From positions 930,001 to 994,000 of the forward strand of contig MU008174.1 in NCBI GenBank assembly GCA_010909165.1: a stretch of DNA of 64,000 nt, given 5' to 3'. Below, in pieces: positions 10,797-20,460 of the stretch. The first letter of the stretch is position 1; each line of letters opens with the position of its first letter. The stretch is from Anthoceros angustus. Its lineage: Eukaryota > Streptophyta > Anthocerotopsida > Anthocerotales > Anthocerotaceae. The notes under the pieces are model-generated. The model had not been told where the DNA came from and ran no database searches. It was given only the letters and a program-made list of their open reading frames with translations. Position numbers and translations under genes: made by a program.

Positions 10797-11990
10797 TCAT
10801 CTGGAAGAAGAGATCATCTATATGGATTAACCAGAAGACTATGAAGATAAGCAAAATCCAAACAAGGTGTGCAAACTTATTCGCTCTATTTACGGATTAA
10901 AGCAAAGTTCACGTTTATGGTATGAGAGAATGGACTCTTACCTCTAGAAGATAGGATTTATCCGAAGTGAAGCCGATACAAATATCTATGTACTGCGTAA
11001 AGGACAGCTCTCTTGTGCTGGTTGCATTATATGTTGATAGCTAGTTATTCTCGGCAATAATATTTCATGAACTAGTCAACAATATTAAAGCTGACCTTAG
11101 CAAAGAATTCGAGATGAAGGAATTCGGCAAAGTAGAATATATTCTTGGAATGCATGTACATAGAGATACCACTGGTGCTATTTATCTCCATCAAGGAAGT
11201 TATGTAGCTAGTATGATAAAACGATTCAATTTGGAGAATGCACAAGCGGCAGCCACACCTGGCGCCGTAGGTGTTAAGCTTTCTTTTGCTACCTGTCCAT
11301 AATCTGAACTGGAAAAGAAAGAGATGAAAAATATTCCGTATTGTATGGGAGTTGGTACTCTCACGTTCTTGAGTAATCAAACGAGACCATATATCTCAAA
11401 TACTGTAAATGTTGTTGCTCAGTTCTCAGGGAATCCAGGAAAGGATCATTGGGTTGCTCTTAAACTCATTATGCGGTATCTCAAGGGTATACCAAAATTA
11501 AGGCCTATGCTTCTAACCTAGCGAAAAGAAGCACCTGCTACTGACATGTTTTGTCGATCGCTTCAAATGCGATTTATCACGACACCGATTTAGTATCTCA
11601 ACATATTGCTTTCTTCGGCTCCATCAAGCAGTTAATCGTCTTGTAAAAACAAGCAACTATTTCCCTATCGTCAAGAGAATCGGAGTACAAAGAACTCACA
11701 GAAGCCACTAAGGAGGTTGAATGGGAAAGAAAGCTATGTGAAGATCTGAGTATGATGCAAGAAGGGCCAACAATGCTTAATTGTGACAATATATCAGCAA
11801 TTGCTCTTGTCGCTAAACCTGTCTTTCATATGCATGCACGCATGAAGCATATTGAGATCCAACATCATAATATTCGTGACGCTGCTAAGAGAGGAATTGT
11901 TAAGTACAATATGTACCAACAGGCAACAACACCGCAAATGTACTGACAAAATCCTTGCCAAAGTTCAAACACTGCTTCTACAGAGAAGGG
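10797..11990 (+). pseudogene. Copia reverse transcriptase C-terminal part and RNase H of element A
   Basis: Continues the broken reverse transcriptase. SHLEEE then a frameshift and PEDYEDKQNPNKVCKLI, SIYGLKQSSRLWYERMDSY (10890), a damaged YVDD region (11030), FGKVEYILGMHVHRD (11130), TRPYISNTVNVVAQFSGNPG (11380) and MRYLKGI. RNase H follows at about 11680-11990 with LNCDNISAIALVAKP, HMHARMKHIEIQHHNIRD and a frameshifted final LTKSLPKFKHC-like block. Several stops and frameshifts make it non-functional. Confidence 0.9.
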
Positions 11991-12217
11991 CTTGGATTGG
12001 TTGATTGTAGCAGCTTTATGAAGCAGGACAAGTCACTCATTTGGTGAGGCTTATCATTCAACAAGACATTCAGTTACTTGAAGTTGACAGCTGTTGCAGA
12101 TCGCTTGCTTCAACCTTACTTACAATCGGTGAAGATCGGTGAGCTGAGTTTAGTTAAAGATTGTAGCACTCATACAACAAGTGATTCATAGTTCTTAGAT
12201 TTTGATAACGCAACTAC

Positions 12218-12229
12218 TCTGAGAGGGAG
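12218..12229 (+). promoter_or_regulatory. Polypurine tract of element A
   Basis: A purine run (GAGAGGGAG) sits directly before the 3' LTR, the expected place for plus-strand DNA priming in LTR elements. Confidence 0.75.
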
Positions 12230-12427
12230 AATTAGAAGTGCAGACAGTGTTTGTTAGGATTTGCTAAGCTTAATCCAGCGTGATCATACCCTATGGTATC
12301 TGCTACCGAAGAGGTACAACTCTTCAAACACAAGCTATAAAAGCCTACCTCTTGTAATCAAATGTTGTCAATTAGTAAAGCATTAATCTTTGATCAAAAC
12401 TCGCTTCCGCAAATACCTTTTACAACT
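12230..12427 (+). repeat. 3' LTR of copia element A
   Basis: Full-length partner of 855-1052, ending in the same TTTTACAACT and followed by the target duplication ACTAA. Numerous differences from the 5' copy imply considerable age. Confidence 0.85.
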
Positions 12428-12432
12428 ACTAA

Positions 12433-12700
12433 TGCTTCCGCCACTTCCGAAACTAGTTCCGGCAAACATCTCCGAAGGTTGTTCGTAAGATGAGAAAGGA
12501 CACAACGTTCTCTCGGTATTGTATTAAAGCCTACTAATGAACTAAATCCATAATCATTGTTATTAAATCATCTGCATGATGCAAAATGCTTCTACATATG
12601 CATCTCTGACTATCAACCATTGTATCTCTTCATAAAACACTTCTTTAATAATAAAAAGAAAAGTACACTGGTAATGAAATCTAAGAATTAATTCAACTCA
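12433..12700. other. No gene recognised
   Basis: AT-rich sequence between element A and the next retroelement remnant. No open frame of note. Confidence 0.4.
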
Positions 12701-12729
12701 ATTCTCTTTTCTCATTTATGCTCTAAATG

Positions 12730-13185
12730 CATGAAGTTTTACTTCAAAATTGGCGAGTGACATGTGAGGAGTGGTAGGTGGCAAGTGGCGAGAGAGGAGT
12801 GACAAGTGGCGAGTGATTAAAATTAAATATGTTTTTCACTATCCTTATATATACACCCTAACTCAAACGTGCTACAAGCTGCTACAACTCACTCAACACC
12901 CCCTCTCATTGCGGATTCACACGACATCAGTCGAGTGGAAAGATCATGACATGCTCTATCATGTGCGTGAGATATCCAACTAATAGTGAGCCCCCTATTC
13001 AGTATTTGGTGGCTTCTTCAGCTTGCGAGACACATGATTTGTGCTGTGAGTGAGAAAATTGCAAGATACCTTAGTTTTAGCGAATAGCGTTTAAAAAAAA
13101 CTATCGCTGCTACAACTCACTCAACACTCCCTCTCATTGTAGACTCACAATACATCAGTCGAGTCGAGAGATCATGATATGCTCT
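12730..13185 (-). mobile_element. Fragment of an older minus-strand copia LTR and 3' end
   Basis: Read on the minus strand, a purine tract (ATGAGAGGGGG at about 12899-12909) is followed by TGTTGAGTGAGTTGTAG, the start of an LTR that contains a TATATATAAGG promoter-like box. A partial second copy of the LTR start and tract is at 13100-13140. The internal sequence 12910-13100 reappears at 20249-20400 on the other side of element B, where it joins a copia reverse-transcriptase fragment. The remnant was thus the host site for element B. Confidence 0.6.
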
Positions 13186-13465
13186 TGATGAAAATCATGC
13201 TAAGCTCTAAGCATTAAGATGTTTGTATTACAATGATGAATAATAGAAAGTACAAAGCCTATTTATAGGCAAGGTGGTTAGGTGGTTACAACCATAAGTT
13301 GTTATAGCCACCAGTTAGTTGCAACTAATATAACAACTAACCTCCTAGAACAACTAATTAAATAATTACTTAATGCCCAAGAAATAAACTAATGCATTAG
13401 TTTACCTTTACTTATAAGTAAAAGTGCCCTAGTGAATAGTGCCCTAAACTTAGTGTATTTTATCA
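13186..13465 (-). repeat. 3' LTR of copia element B (280 bp)
   Basis: TG...CA termini on the minus strand, with a TATA-like box (TATAAATAGGC on the minus strand). On the minus strand it is preceded by the purine tract GTGAGTGGGAG (about 13466-13476), the polypurine tract. It matches 14456-14735 and the truncated 20075-20248. Confidence 0.9.
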
Positions 13466-13680
13466 CTCCCACTCACTATGAACATAGGGGTGAAAATTAG
13501 CTACAAAATGAGCCTGAATATGCTAGCAAACCTCCTACTAGATAGGAAGTTACCAGCTTAGAAAGCAAACTAAAAATTTTAAGCAGCTGACATTAAACTA
13601 ATGAATTTAAAAGTATTTCAGGAAACTAACTTAAAACAGAGGAATTCACGAAAAAGGAAAAATAAGGGGATAGTACCCCT

Positions 13681-14320
13681 ATGGTATCCCACCCATCCAC
13701 ATCGGTTGGTGGATGGGTGGCACAGCCTCAATTATTCCCTGGGCCGTCATTCATCGGGGCAGCGCTATGCTCACACCTAGCGATGGCGACACCTTCATCG
13801 CCGAGCCTCAAGGCCGTGGTAGTGCATGTGCCCATGTGGAGGCTTGAGCTGGGTGTGTCGTGCTGCCAGCTGCCTTGGCAATGCATTCAGACCTGGCCAG
13901 CAGCCCCTGCGTATAAGGCTGTAGGCGCATTTTTGGCCAGTAATTCAGCAGGTCTCTCGCGGGCTGGCGATATTCTTGGGGCGGCTAATCTTGATTCGAG
14001 GCGCTCCATGGGGCGTTCCTATTGCTCCACAAATTGCTGATCTTTCCTTGATTGTGGTGGAAATCCGGAGGACCAGATCGGCGAAGTTCCGTCGTGGAGC
14101 TCCCCGTGTGGCAAATCAACAGTACCTTGTACTTAGCCAATGGTGATGTGTGGGTGAGTGCCGTGAGATCGAAACCGTCGCCCAAACATGGGAGGAGACC
14201 AAGTGGGGAGATGAGTTGGATCCTCCCACAAGAACTCAACATGTAGTGGTACCCATCTCTCTTCGTGAGAAGAGATTGTCACTCGTCGCCTTCAAGAAGT
14301 CGGAGCTCGAGTGAAGATGA
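13681..14320 (+). pseudogene. Antisense captured gene fragment, copy 1
   Basis: Plus-strand open sequence (opposite to element B) with protein-like stretches: MVSHPSTSVGGWVAQP onward, then in another frame PWGVPIAPQIADLSLIV, then QTWEETKWGDELDPPTRTQH. The same block, with small indels, occurs at 14941-15595, 15604-15720, 16165-16500 and 17955-18180. I do not recognise the protein. It is probably part of a host gene picked up by the retroelement. Frame changes between the stretches could be introns or decay. Confidence 0.45.
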
Positions 14321-14940
14321 AAATTGTGAGTGAGAAAATTGCAAGATACCTTAGTTTTAGCGAATAGCGTTTAAAAACTATCGCTACAACTCACTCAACA
14401 CTCCCTCTCATTGTAGACTCACAATACATCGAGTCGAGAGATCATGATATGCTCTTGATGAAAATCATGCTAAGCTCTAAGCATTAAGATGTTTGTATTA
14501 CAATGATGAATAATAGAAAGTACAAAGCCTATTTATAGGCAAGGTGGTTAGGTGGTTACAACCATAAGTTGTTATAGCCACCGCTTAGTTGCAACTAATA
14601 TAACAACTAACCTCCTAGAACAACTAATTAAATAATTACTTAATGCCCAAGAAATAAACTAATGCATTAGTTTACCTTTACTTATAAGTAAAAGTGCCCT
14701 AGTGAATAGTGCCCTAAACTTAGTGTATTTTATCACTCCCACTCACTATGAACATAGGGGTGAAAATTAGCTACAAAATGAGCTGAATATGCTAGCAAAC
14801 CTCCTACTAGATAGGAAGTTACCGACAGAAAGCAAACCAAAATTTTAAGCAGTGACATTAAACTAATGAATTTAAAAGTATTTCGTGAAACTAACTTAAA
14901 ACGGAGGAATTCACGAAAAGGAAAAATAAGGGATAGTACT

Positions 14941-15595
14941 ATGGTATCCCACCCATCCACATCGGTTGGTGGATGGGTGGCACAGCCTCAATTATTCCCT
15001 GGGCCGTCATTCATCGGGGCAGCGCTATGCTCACACCTAGCGATGGCGACACCTTCATCGCCGAGCCTCAAGGCCGTGGTAGTGCATGTGCCCATGTGGA
15101 GGCTTGAGCTGGGTGTGTCGTGCTGCCAGCTGCCTTGGCAATGCATTCAGACCTGGCCAGCAGCCCCTGCGTATAAGGCTGTAGGCGCATTTTTGGCCAG
15201 TAATTCAGCAGGTCTCTCGCGGGCTGGCGATATTCTTGGGGCGGCTAATCTTGATTCGAGGCGCTCCATGGGGCGTTCCTATTGCTCCACAAATTGCTGA
15301 TCTTTCCTTGATTGTGGTGGAAATCCGGAGGACCAGATCGGCGAAGTTCCGTCGTGGAGCTCCCCGTGTGGCAAATCAACAGTACCTTGTACTTAGCCAA
15401 TGGTGATGTGTGGGTGAGTGCCGTGAGATCGAAACCGTCGCCCAAACATGGGAGGAGACCAAGTGGGGAGATGAGTTGGATCCTCCCACAAGAACTCAAC
15501 ATGTAGTGGTACCCATCTCTCTTCGTGAGAAGAGATTGTCACTCGTCGCCTTCAAGAAGTCGGAGCTCGAGTGAAGATGAAAATTTTGTGAGTTG
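14941..15595 (+). pseudogene. Antisense captured gene fragment, copy 2
   Basis: Second copy of 13681-14320 generated by the 1.28-kb tandem duplication; the first 360 bases are identical. Followed at 15604-15720 by a third, short direct copy of its final 115 bases. Confidence 0.5.
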
Positions 15596-15603
15596 CCTTG
15601 AGT

Positions 15604-16120
15604 TGGATCCTCCCACAAGAACTCAACATGTAGTACCCATCTCTCTTCGTGAGAGATTGTCACTCGCCGCCTTCAAGAAGTCGGAGCTCGAGTGAAGATG
15701 AAAATTTTGTCGGGTTGCCGATTGGAGGTCTCAAATAGTCCTTCTCTTCTAATGAGCGGATATGATGACTTGACAAGCAGGAGGAGGACTCAAATGGCGG
15801 GAGTCAAGCCGGTGTTGAAACCGCTCTTCACAAAAGCGTGTGCGAAGGAAGAGTCAAGCCGCCTCCCATGGTCAATGGTGATTTCAGACGCCAAAGGTGC
15901 CAATGATCTCCACAAACTCGCCTCTGGTAAGTTAACCTGTCTGCATGTATGCTACAAAATGATAGATAGCATGTGTACTAATGGGATGATCCATTGGCAG
16001 ATCTAGGGGTTGGTAGGCTTCAGCTGGATGAAACTGAAGACACTAGAGGAAAGTGGAAGGGCAAGAACAAGGTGGTAGCAGAGGGTGGTTGAAAAGAAAG
16101 TAAGTAGGAATAAATGGCAT
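15604..16120 (+). pseudogene. Captured gene fragment with a consensus 74-bp intron
   Basis: Plus strand. The end of one exon reads ANDLHKLAS, followed by a GT...AG intron at 15927-16000 (donor GTAAGT, acceptor TTGGCAG). The next exon keeps the frame, DLGVGRLQLDETEDTRGK to KVVAEGG and a stop near 16092. Joining across the intron is phase-consistent (phase 1). This is the clearest evidence that the repeated block derives from a spliced gene. The family is unknown to me. Confidence 0.6.
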
Positions 16121-16164
16121 TAGGGTGCTTACTATAAGTATGCTTAATATGTCCTTCATACTCT

Positions 16165-16890
16165 GCACATGGGGCGTTCCTATTGCTCCACAAATTCTTG
16201 ATCTTTCCTTGATTGTAGGTGGAACCGGAGGACCAGATCGGCGAAGTTCCGCATGGAGCTCCCCGTCTGTGGCAAATCAACGTACCTTGTACTTAGCCAA
16301 TGGTGATGTGTGGGTGCCGAGTGCCGAGATCGAAACCGATCGCCCAAACATGGGAGGAGACCAAGTGGGGAGATGAGTTGGATCCTCCCACAAGAACTCA
16401 ACACAGGTAGTACCCATCTCTCTTCGTGAGAAGAGATTGTCACTCTCGTCGCCTTCAAGAAGTCGGAGCTCGAGTGAAGATGAAAATTTGTCGGGTTGCC
16501 GATTGGAGGTCTCGTCGAAGCTGTCCTTCTCTTCTAATGAGCCGGGATATGATGACTTCGACGTTGGTGAGGAGGACTCCGTGGCGGGAGTCCAAGCTGG
16601 TGTTGAAACTGCTCTTCACAAAACTGTGTGCGAAGGAAGTCCAAGCTAGCGCTCTGCTCCTGTGGTCAATGGTGATTTCGCAGACGCCAAAGGTGCCAAT
16701 GATCTCCACAAACTCGCCTCTGGTAAGTTAACCTGTCTGCATGTATGCTACAAAATGATAGATAGCATGTGTACTAATGGGATGATCCATTGGCAGATCT
16801 AGGGGTTGGTAGGCTTCAGCTGGATGAAACTGAAGACACTAGAGGAAAGTGGAAGGGCAAGAACAAGGTGGTAGCAGAGGGTGGTTGAAA
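16165..16890 (+). pseudogene. Captured gene fragment, fullest copy
   Basis: Carries SRSRSSSEDENLSG, then SFSSNEPGYDDFDVGEEDS, AGVQAGVETALHK and FADAKGANDLHKLAS, the intron at 16723-16796 and the same terminal exon ending VVAEGG and a stop. The Ser-rich and acidic stretches look like a disordered nuclear or regulatory protein, but that is only a composition-based guess. A stop interrupts one junction, so the copy is not intact. Confidence 0.5.
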
Positions 16891-17067
16891 AGAAAGTAAG
16901 TAGGAATAAATGGCATTAGGGTGCTTACTATAAGTATGCTTAATATGTCCTTCATACTCTGCACATGGAGCAGCTTCCAACCACACCATTTTTATTCCTT
17001 TTTTATGGCAAACATATTGTGCTGGGGCACGGTAACTTTCCTTATCCCTGTGGCATATCAAGTGGTG

Positions 17068-17100
17068 AACCAAGCTTCCCATTGTATGGGAAGCTTGGTT
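17068..17100. repeat. Perfect 15-bp inverted repeat with 3-nt loop
   Basis: Arms AACCAAGCTTCCCAT and its exact complement around TGT. The second copy at 18717-18753 has 17-bp perfect arms. Located downstream of pol on the element B minus strand. Confidence 0.95.
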
Positions 17101-17464
17101 AAGAAGATAGCAGCCAGGTATCTCATATCCTGTCCTTGTTCCTTCAGGGACCACTCTTTGTGGGATAGCAATCCTCAAGTGATCTGTGCCCACACACTTG
17201 TCTATCCCTACAACCATATAGTTTTTTAAAACTTTATGCTTACAAATAGGAGCAACCTACTTAAACAACATTTAATAATTATTTTATCTATATATTAACA
17301 TAACTCTAAATTTTGTGAATAGGAGATGCCTGAGCTGGAAGCTGGGAATACTATGAAGATTATTTAGAAATAGAGGAGGAACTTGACCATTTGGACAAAC
17401 TTTGTGGCTTGTAGTTAAGGTTAACTTTTAGTTGCCCACTTAAGTTGCTCTATAGCTAGCTGAG

Positions 17465-17955
17465 TTAGGGTGGCTTAGACTTGATATCTAGTATTCCTAA
17501 ACTCTTCATATGCTTGCTACGTAAATCCCGACCTAATGATTTGGTTAATATATCGGCCGGATTTTCCTGAGTTTGGATGTAATTTTTATCTATTGTTTTG
17601 TTTTCTAACATTTCACGAATATAGTGGTATTCAATTGCTATGTGCTTTGTTCTGGAGTGGAAGACGGGAATTCTAGCTAAGGCTATGGCCTCCTGACTAG
17701 CACTGAACAAAGGTGTGGGATCATTTTGTGGATGATGGAGCTCGCTTAATGCTAACCTACTCCAAACTATATCTTTTGAGACTGAGGTTAGGACTTTATT
17801 CTCAGACTCAGTGCTTGACAAAGCAATAGTAGGTTGTTTCTTACTTGACCAAGAAATTGGAGCTCCTCGAGTAGAACATAGCGGATCTGATTTACGTGTC
17901 CTGATCATAGTCGAGATCGCATATACTTTTAAGATTAATTTGGGTATGCCGGGTT
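17465..17955 (-). pseudogene. Copia RNase H fragment, duplicated copy (element B)
   Basis: Minus strand open stretch with ISWSSKKQPTIALSSTESE, DPTPLFSASQEAIALARIP, FHSRTKHIAIEYHYIREML and NPADILTKSLGRDL, the copia RNase H core and C-terminus, ending at a stop at 17465. It is joined upstream (toward 17955) to the antisense gene fragment by the TTGTACTT junction, so it lacks the reverse transcriptase and cannot act. Confidence 0.92.
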
Positions 17956-18716
17956 TGTACTTAGCCAATGGTGATGTGTGGGTGCCGAGTGCCAGTGAGA
18001 TCGAAACCGATGCTGCCCAAACATGGGAGGAGACCAAGTGGGGAGATGAGTTGGATCCTCCCACAAGAACTCAACACAGGTAGTACCCATCTCTCTTCGT
18101 GAGAAGAGATTGTCACTCTCGTCGCCTTCAAGAAGTCGGAGCTCAGTGAAGATGAAAATTTTGTCGGGTTGCCGATTGGAGGTCTCGTCGCCTTCTTCTA
18201 ATGAGCCGGATATGATGACTGGACAAGCAGGAGGAGGACTCGTGAGTCCAAGCTGGTGTTGAAACTGCTCTTCACAAAACTGTGTGCGAAGGAAGTCCAA
18301 GCTAGCGCTCTGCTCCTGTGGTCAATGGTGATTTCGCAGACGCCAAAGGTGCCAATGATCTCCACAAACTCGCCTCTGGTAAGTTAACCTGTCTGCATGT
18401 ATGCTACAAAATGATAGATAGCATGTGTACTAATGGGATGATCCATTGGCTAGAAGGTAGGCTTCATGGATGAAATCAAGACACTAGAGGAAAGTGGAAG
18501 GGCAAGAACAAGGTGGTAGCAGAGGGTGGTTGAAAAGAAAGTAAGTAGGAATAAATGGCATTAGGGTGCTTACTATAAGTATGCTTAATATGTCCTTCAT
18601 ACTCTGCACATGGAGCAGCTTCCAACCACACCATTTTTATTCCTTTTTTATGGCAAACATATTGTGCTGGGGCACGGTAACTTTCCTTATCCCCAGGGCA
18701 TATCAAGTAGGCAGCT

Positions 18717-18753
18717 TTAACCAAGCTTCCCATTGTATGGGAAGCTTGGTTAA
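18717..18753. repeat. Perfect 17-bp inverted repeat with 3-nt loop
   Basis: Arms start TTAACCAAGC; loop TGT. Duplicate of the hairpin at 17068-17100, two base pairs longer on each arm. Confidence 0.95.
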
Positions 18754-19121
18754 GAAGATAGCAGCCAGGTATCTCATATCCTGTCCTTGTTCCTTCAGGG
18801 ACCACTCTTTGTGGGATAGCAATCCTCAAGTGATCTGCCCACACTTGTTCATCCCTACAACCATATAGTTTTTTAAAACTTTATGCTTACAAATAGGAGC
18901 AACCTACTTAAACAACATTTAATAATTATTTTATCTATATATTAACATAACTCCTAAATTTTGTGAATAGGGTCTGTTTGGGCACTGAAGCGGGAAGCTC
19001 AGGAATACTATGAAGATTATTTAGAAATAGAGGAGGAACTTGACCATTTGGACAAACTTTGTGGCTTGTAGTTAAGGTTAACTTTTAGTTGCCCACTTAA
19101 GTTGCTCTATAGCTAGCTGAG

Positions 19122-20030
19122 TTAGGGTGGCTTAGACTTGATATCTAGTATTCCTAAACTCTTCATATGCTTGCTACGTAAATCCCGACCTAATGATTTG
19201 GTTAATATATCGGCCGGATTTTCCTGAGTTTGGATGTAATTTTTATCTATTGTTTTGTTTTCTAACATTTCACGAATATAGTGGTATTCAATTGCTATGT
19301 GCTTTGTTCTGGAGTGGAAGACGGGAATTCTAGCTAAGGCTATGGCCTCCTGACTAGCACTGAACAAAGGTGTGGGATCATTTTGTGGATGATGGAGCTC
19401 GCTTAATGCTAACCTACTCCAAACTATATCTTTTGAGACTGAGGTTAGGACTTTATTCTCAGACTCAGTGCTTGACAAAGCAATAGTAGGTTGTTTCTTA
19501 CTTGACCAAGAAATTGGAGCTCCTTTAGTAGAACATAGCGGATCTGATTTATGTGTCGGATCAAAGCATAGTCGTATCGGCATATACTTTTAAGATTAAT
19601 TTGGGTATGCCGGGTTTGTACTTGTAAGTCAATCCAGTGTGCATAGTTCCTTTGAGGTATCTGAAGATACGTTTGACTGATAGCCAATGTTCCCTTCCAG
19701 GGTTCTCTAAGAACTGTGAACATGCACTAACTTCAAAAGAAATGTCTGGTCTAGTGAAGTTGCTTAAATAAACTAGAGTGTCAACAGCATGTTTATATGG
19801 AACTGCTGACATTTCTTGCTTCTCCGTATTTGTTTTACGGTTCATATCTGAGGTGAGCCTAATGCCACTAACAAAGGGGGTAGTGGCGGGCTTAGCTTCT
19901 TCTAGTCCAAACTTTGCTAAGCTCTCTTTGATATACTTAGTCTGAACTAAGCTTAGAGTTTTGTTGCCTCTATCCCTTATAATATTGACGCCAAGGGCAT
20001 AAGTCATCTCTCCTATGTCAGTCATCTAAA
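19122..20030 (-). pseudogene. Copia reverse transcriptase C-terminus and RNase H of element B
   Basis: Minus strand. 20025-19561 reads MTDIGEMTYALGVNIIRD, SLVQTKYIKESLAKFGLEEA, TRPDISFEVSACSQFLENPG and FRYLKGTMHTGLTYKY. After a frameshift near 19560, 19560-19122 reads the RNase H (SWSSKKQPTIALSSTESE to LGILDIKSKPP and a stop). The polymerase part with YVDD is absent, cut near 20040 where the truncated 5' LTR begins. The element is therefore internally deleted. The family is plant Ty1/copia. Confidence 0.93.
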
Positions 20031-20074
20031 AATGACTTCTTAGCCATGCCTTGATTTCAGCTAGGAGAGAGAGA

Positions 20075-20248
20075 GAGGTTAGGTGGTTACAACCATAAGT
20101 TGTTATAACCATCAGTTAGTTGCAACTAATATAACAATTAACCTCCTAGAACAACTAATTAAGTAACTACTCAATGCCCTATAAATAAACTAATGCATAA
20201 GTAAAGGTGCCCTAGTGAATAGTGCCCTAAATTTAGTGTATTTTATCA
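20075..20248 (-). repeat. Truncated 5' LTR of copia element B
   Basis: Matches about the last 170 bp (plus orientation) of 13186-13465, ends TTTTATCA and is followed by the TSD GCTCT. The inner end, primer site, gag and most of pol are missing; the join to pol at about 20040-20075 includes a GA run (GGAGAGAGAGAGAGG). Confidence 0.85.
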
Positions 20249-20460
20249 GCTCTATCATGTGCGTGAGATATCTAACTAATAGTGAGCCCCCTAATCAATA
20301 TTTGGTGGCTTCTTCATATTGCGAGACGCATGATTTGTGATGTGAGTGAGAAAATTGCAAGGTACCTTAGTTTTAACGAATAACGTTTAAAAAAACTGTC
20401 TTGGCGTCTTTAATATTGAACTTGTCAAGTAGTTGATCCATCTAGTACTCCTGGTAGAAG
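20249..20460 (-). pseudogene. Remnant of the older copia element, right side
   Basis: 20249-20395 repeats 12950-13100. On the minus strand 20450-20385 then reads MDQLLDKFNIKDAKTV, the copia reverse-transcriptase block before the RNase H. This shows the host site of element B was itself a copia pseudogene. Confidence 0.6.

Larger units (their letters stand above)
855..12427 (+). mobile_element. Ty1/copia LTR retrotransposon A, degenerate, with nested insertion
   Basis: Two 198-bp LTRs (855-1052 and 12230-12427) are flanked by the direct repeat ACTAA (850-854 and 12428-12432). A tRNA-iMet primer site follows the left LTR and a purine tract precedes the right one. Internal fragments match copia order: integrase, reverse transcriptase, RNase H. 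The reverse transcriptase is split by a 6.5-kb insertion at 4282-10791. Stops and frameshifts are frequent, so the element cannot be autonomous. The LTRs differ at many positions, which suggests an old insertion. Confidence 0.88.
13046..15595. repeat. Tandem duplication of about 1.28 kb spanning host flank, LTR and 3' end of element B
   Basis: Copy 1 is 13046-14335 and copy 2 is 14336-15595. Each contains host flank, the TSD sequence GCTCT, the whole 280-bp LTR (second copy 14456-14735), the purine tract and about 850 bp of internal sequence. The 360-bp open stretches at 13681-14040 and 14941-15300 are identical. Because the TSD is inside the unit, the duplication occurred after the element inserted, or is an assembly artefact. 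Confidence 0.92.
16287..19623. repeat. Tandem duplication of about 1.67 kb within element B
   Basis: 16287-17954 is repeated as 17955-19615. The junction lies at the 8-bp string TTGTACTT (17955-17962), which also occurs at both unit borders (16287-16294, 19616-19623). One border lies in the antisense gene fragment and the other in the reverse transcriptase, so the duplication arose at this microhomology. Copies differ mainly by 1-6 nt indels. Confidence 0.9.
13186..20248 (-). mobile_element. Ty1/copia LTR retrotransposon B, minus strand, internally duplicated
   Basis: The element begins TGATGAAAATC and ends GTATTTTATCA on the plus strand, with the TSD GCTCT at 13181-13185 and 20249-20253. 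The undisrupted site CATGCTCTATCATG is still visible at about 12950. The 3' LTR (13186-13465) is complete; the 5' LTR is truncated (about 20075-20248). Coding remnants are reverse transcriptase and RNase H, on the minus strand. Between pol and the 3' LTR lie antisense gene fragments, and two tandem duplications expand the unit. No gag, protease or integrase remains. Confidence 0.88.
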
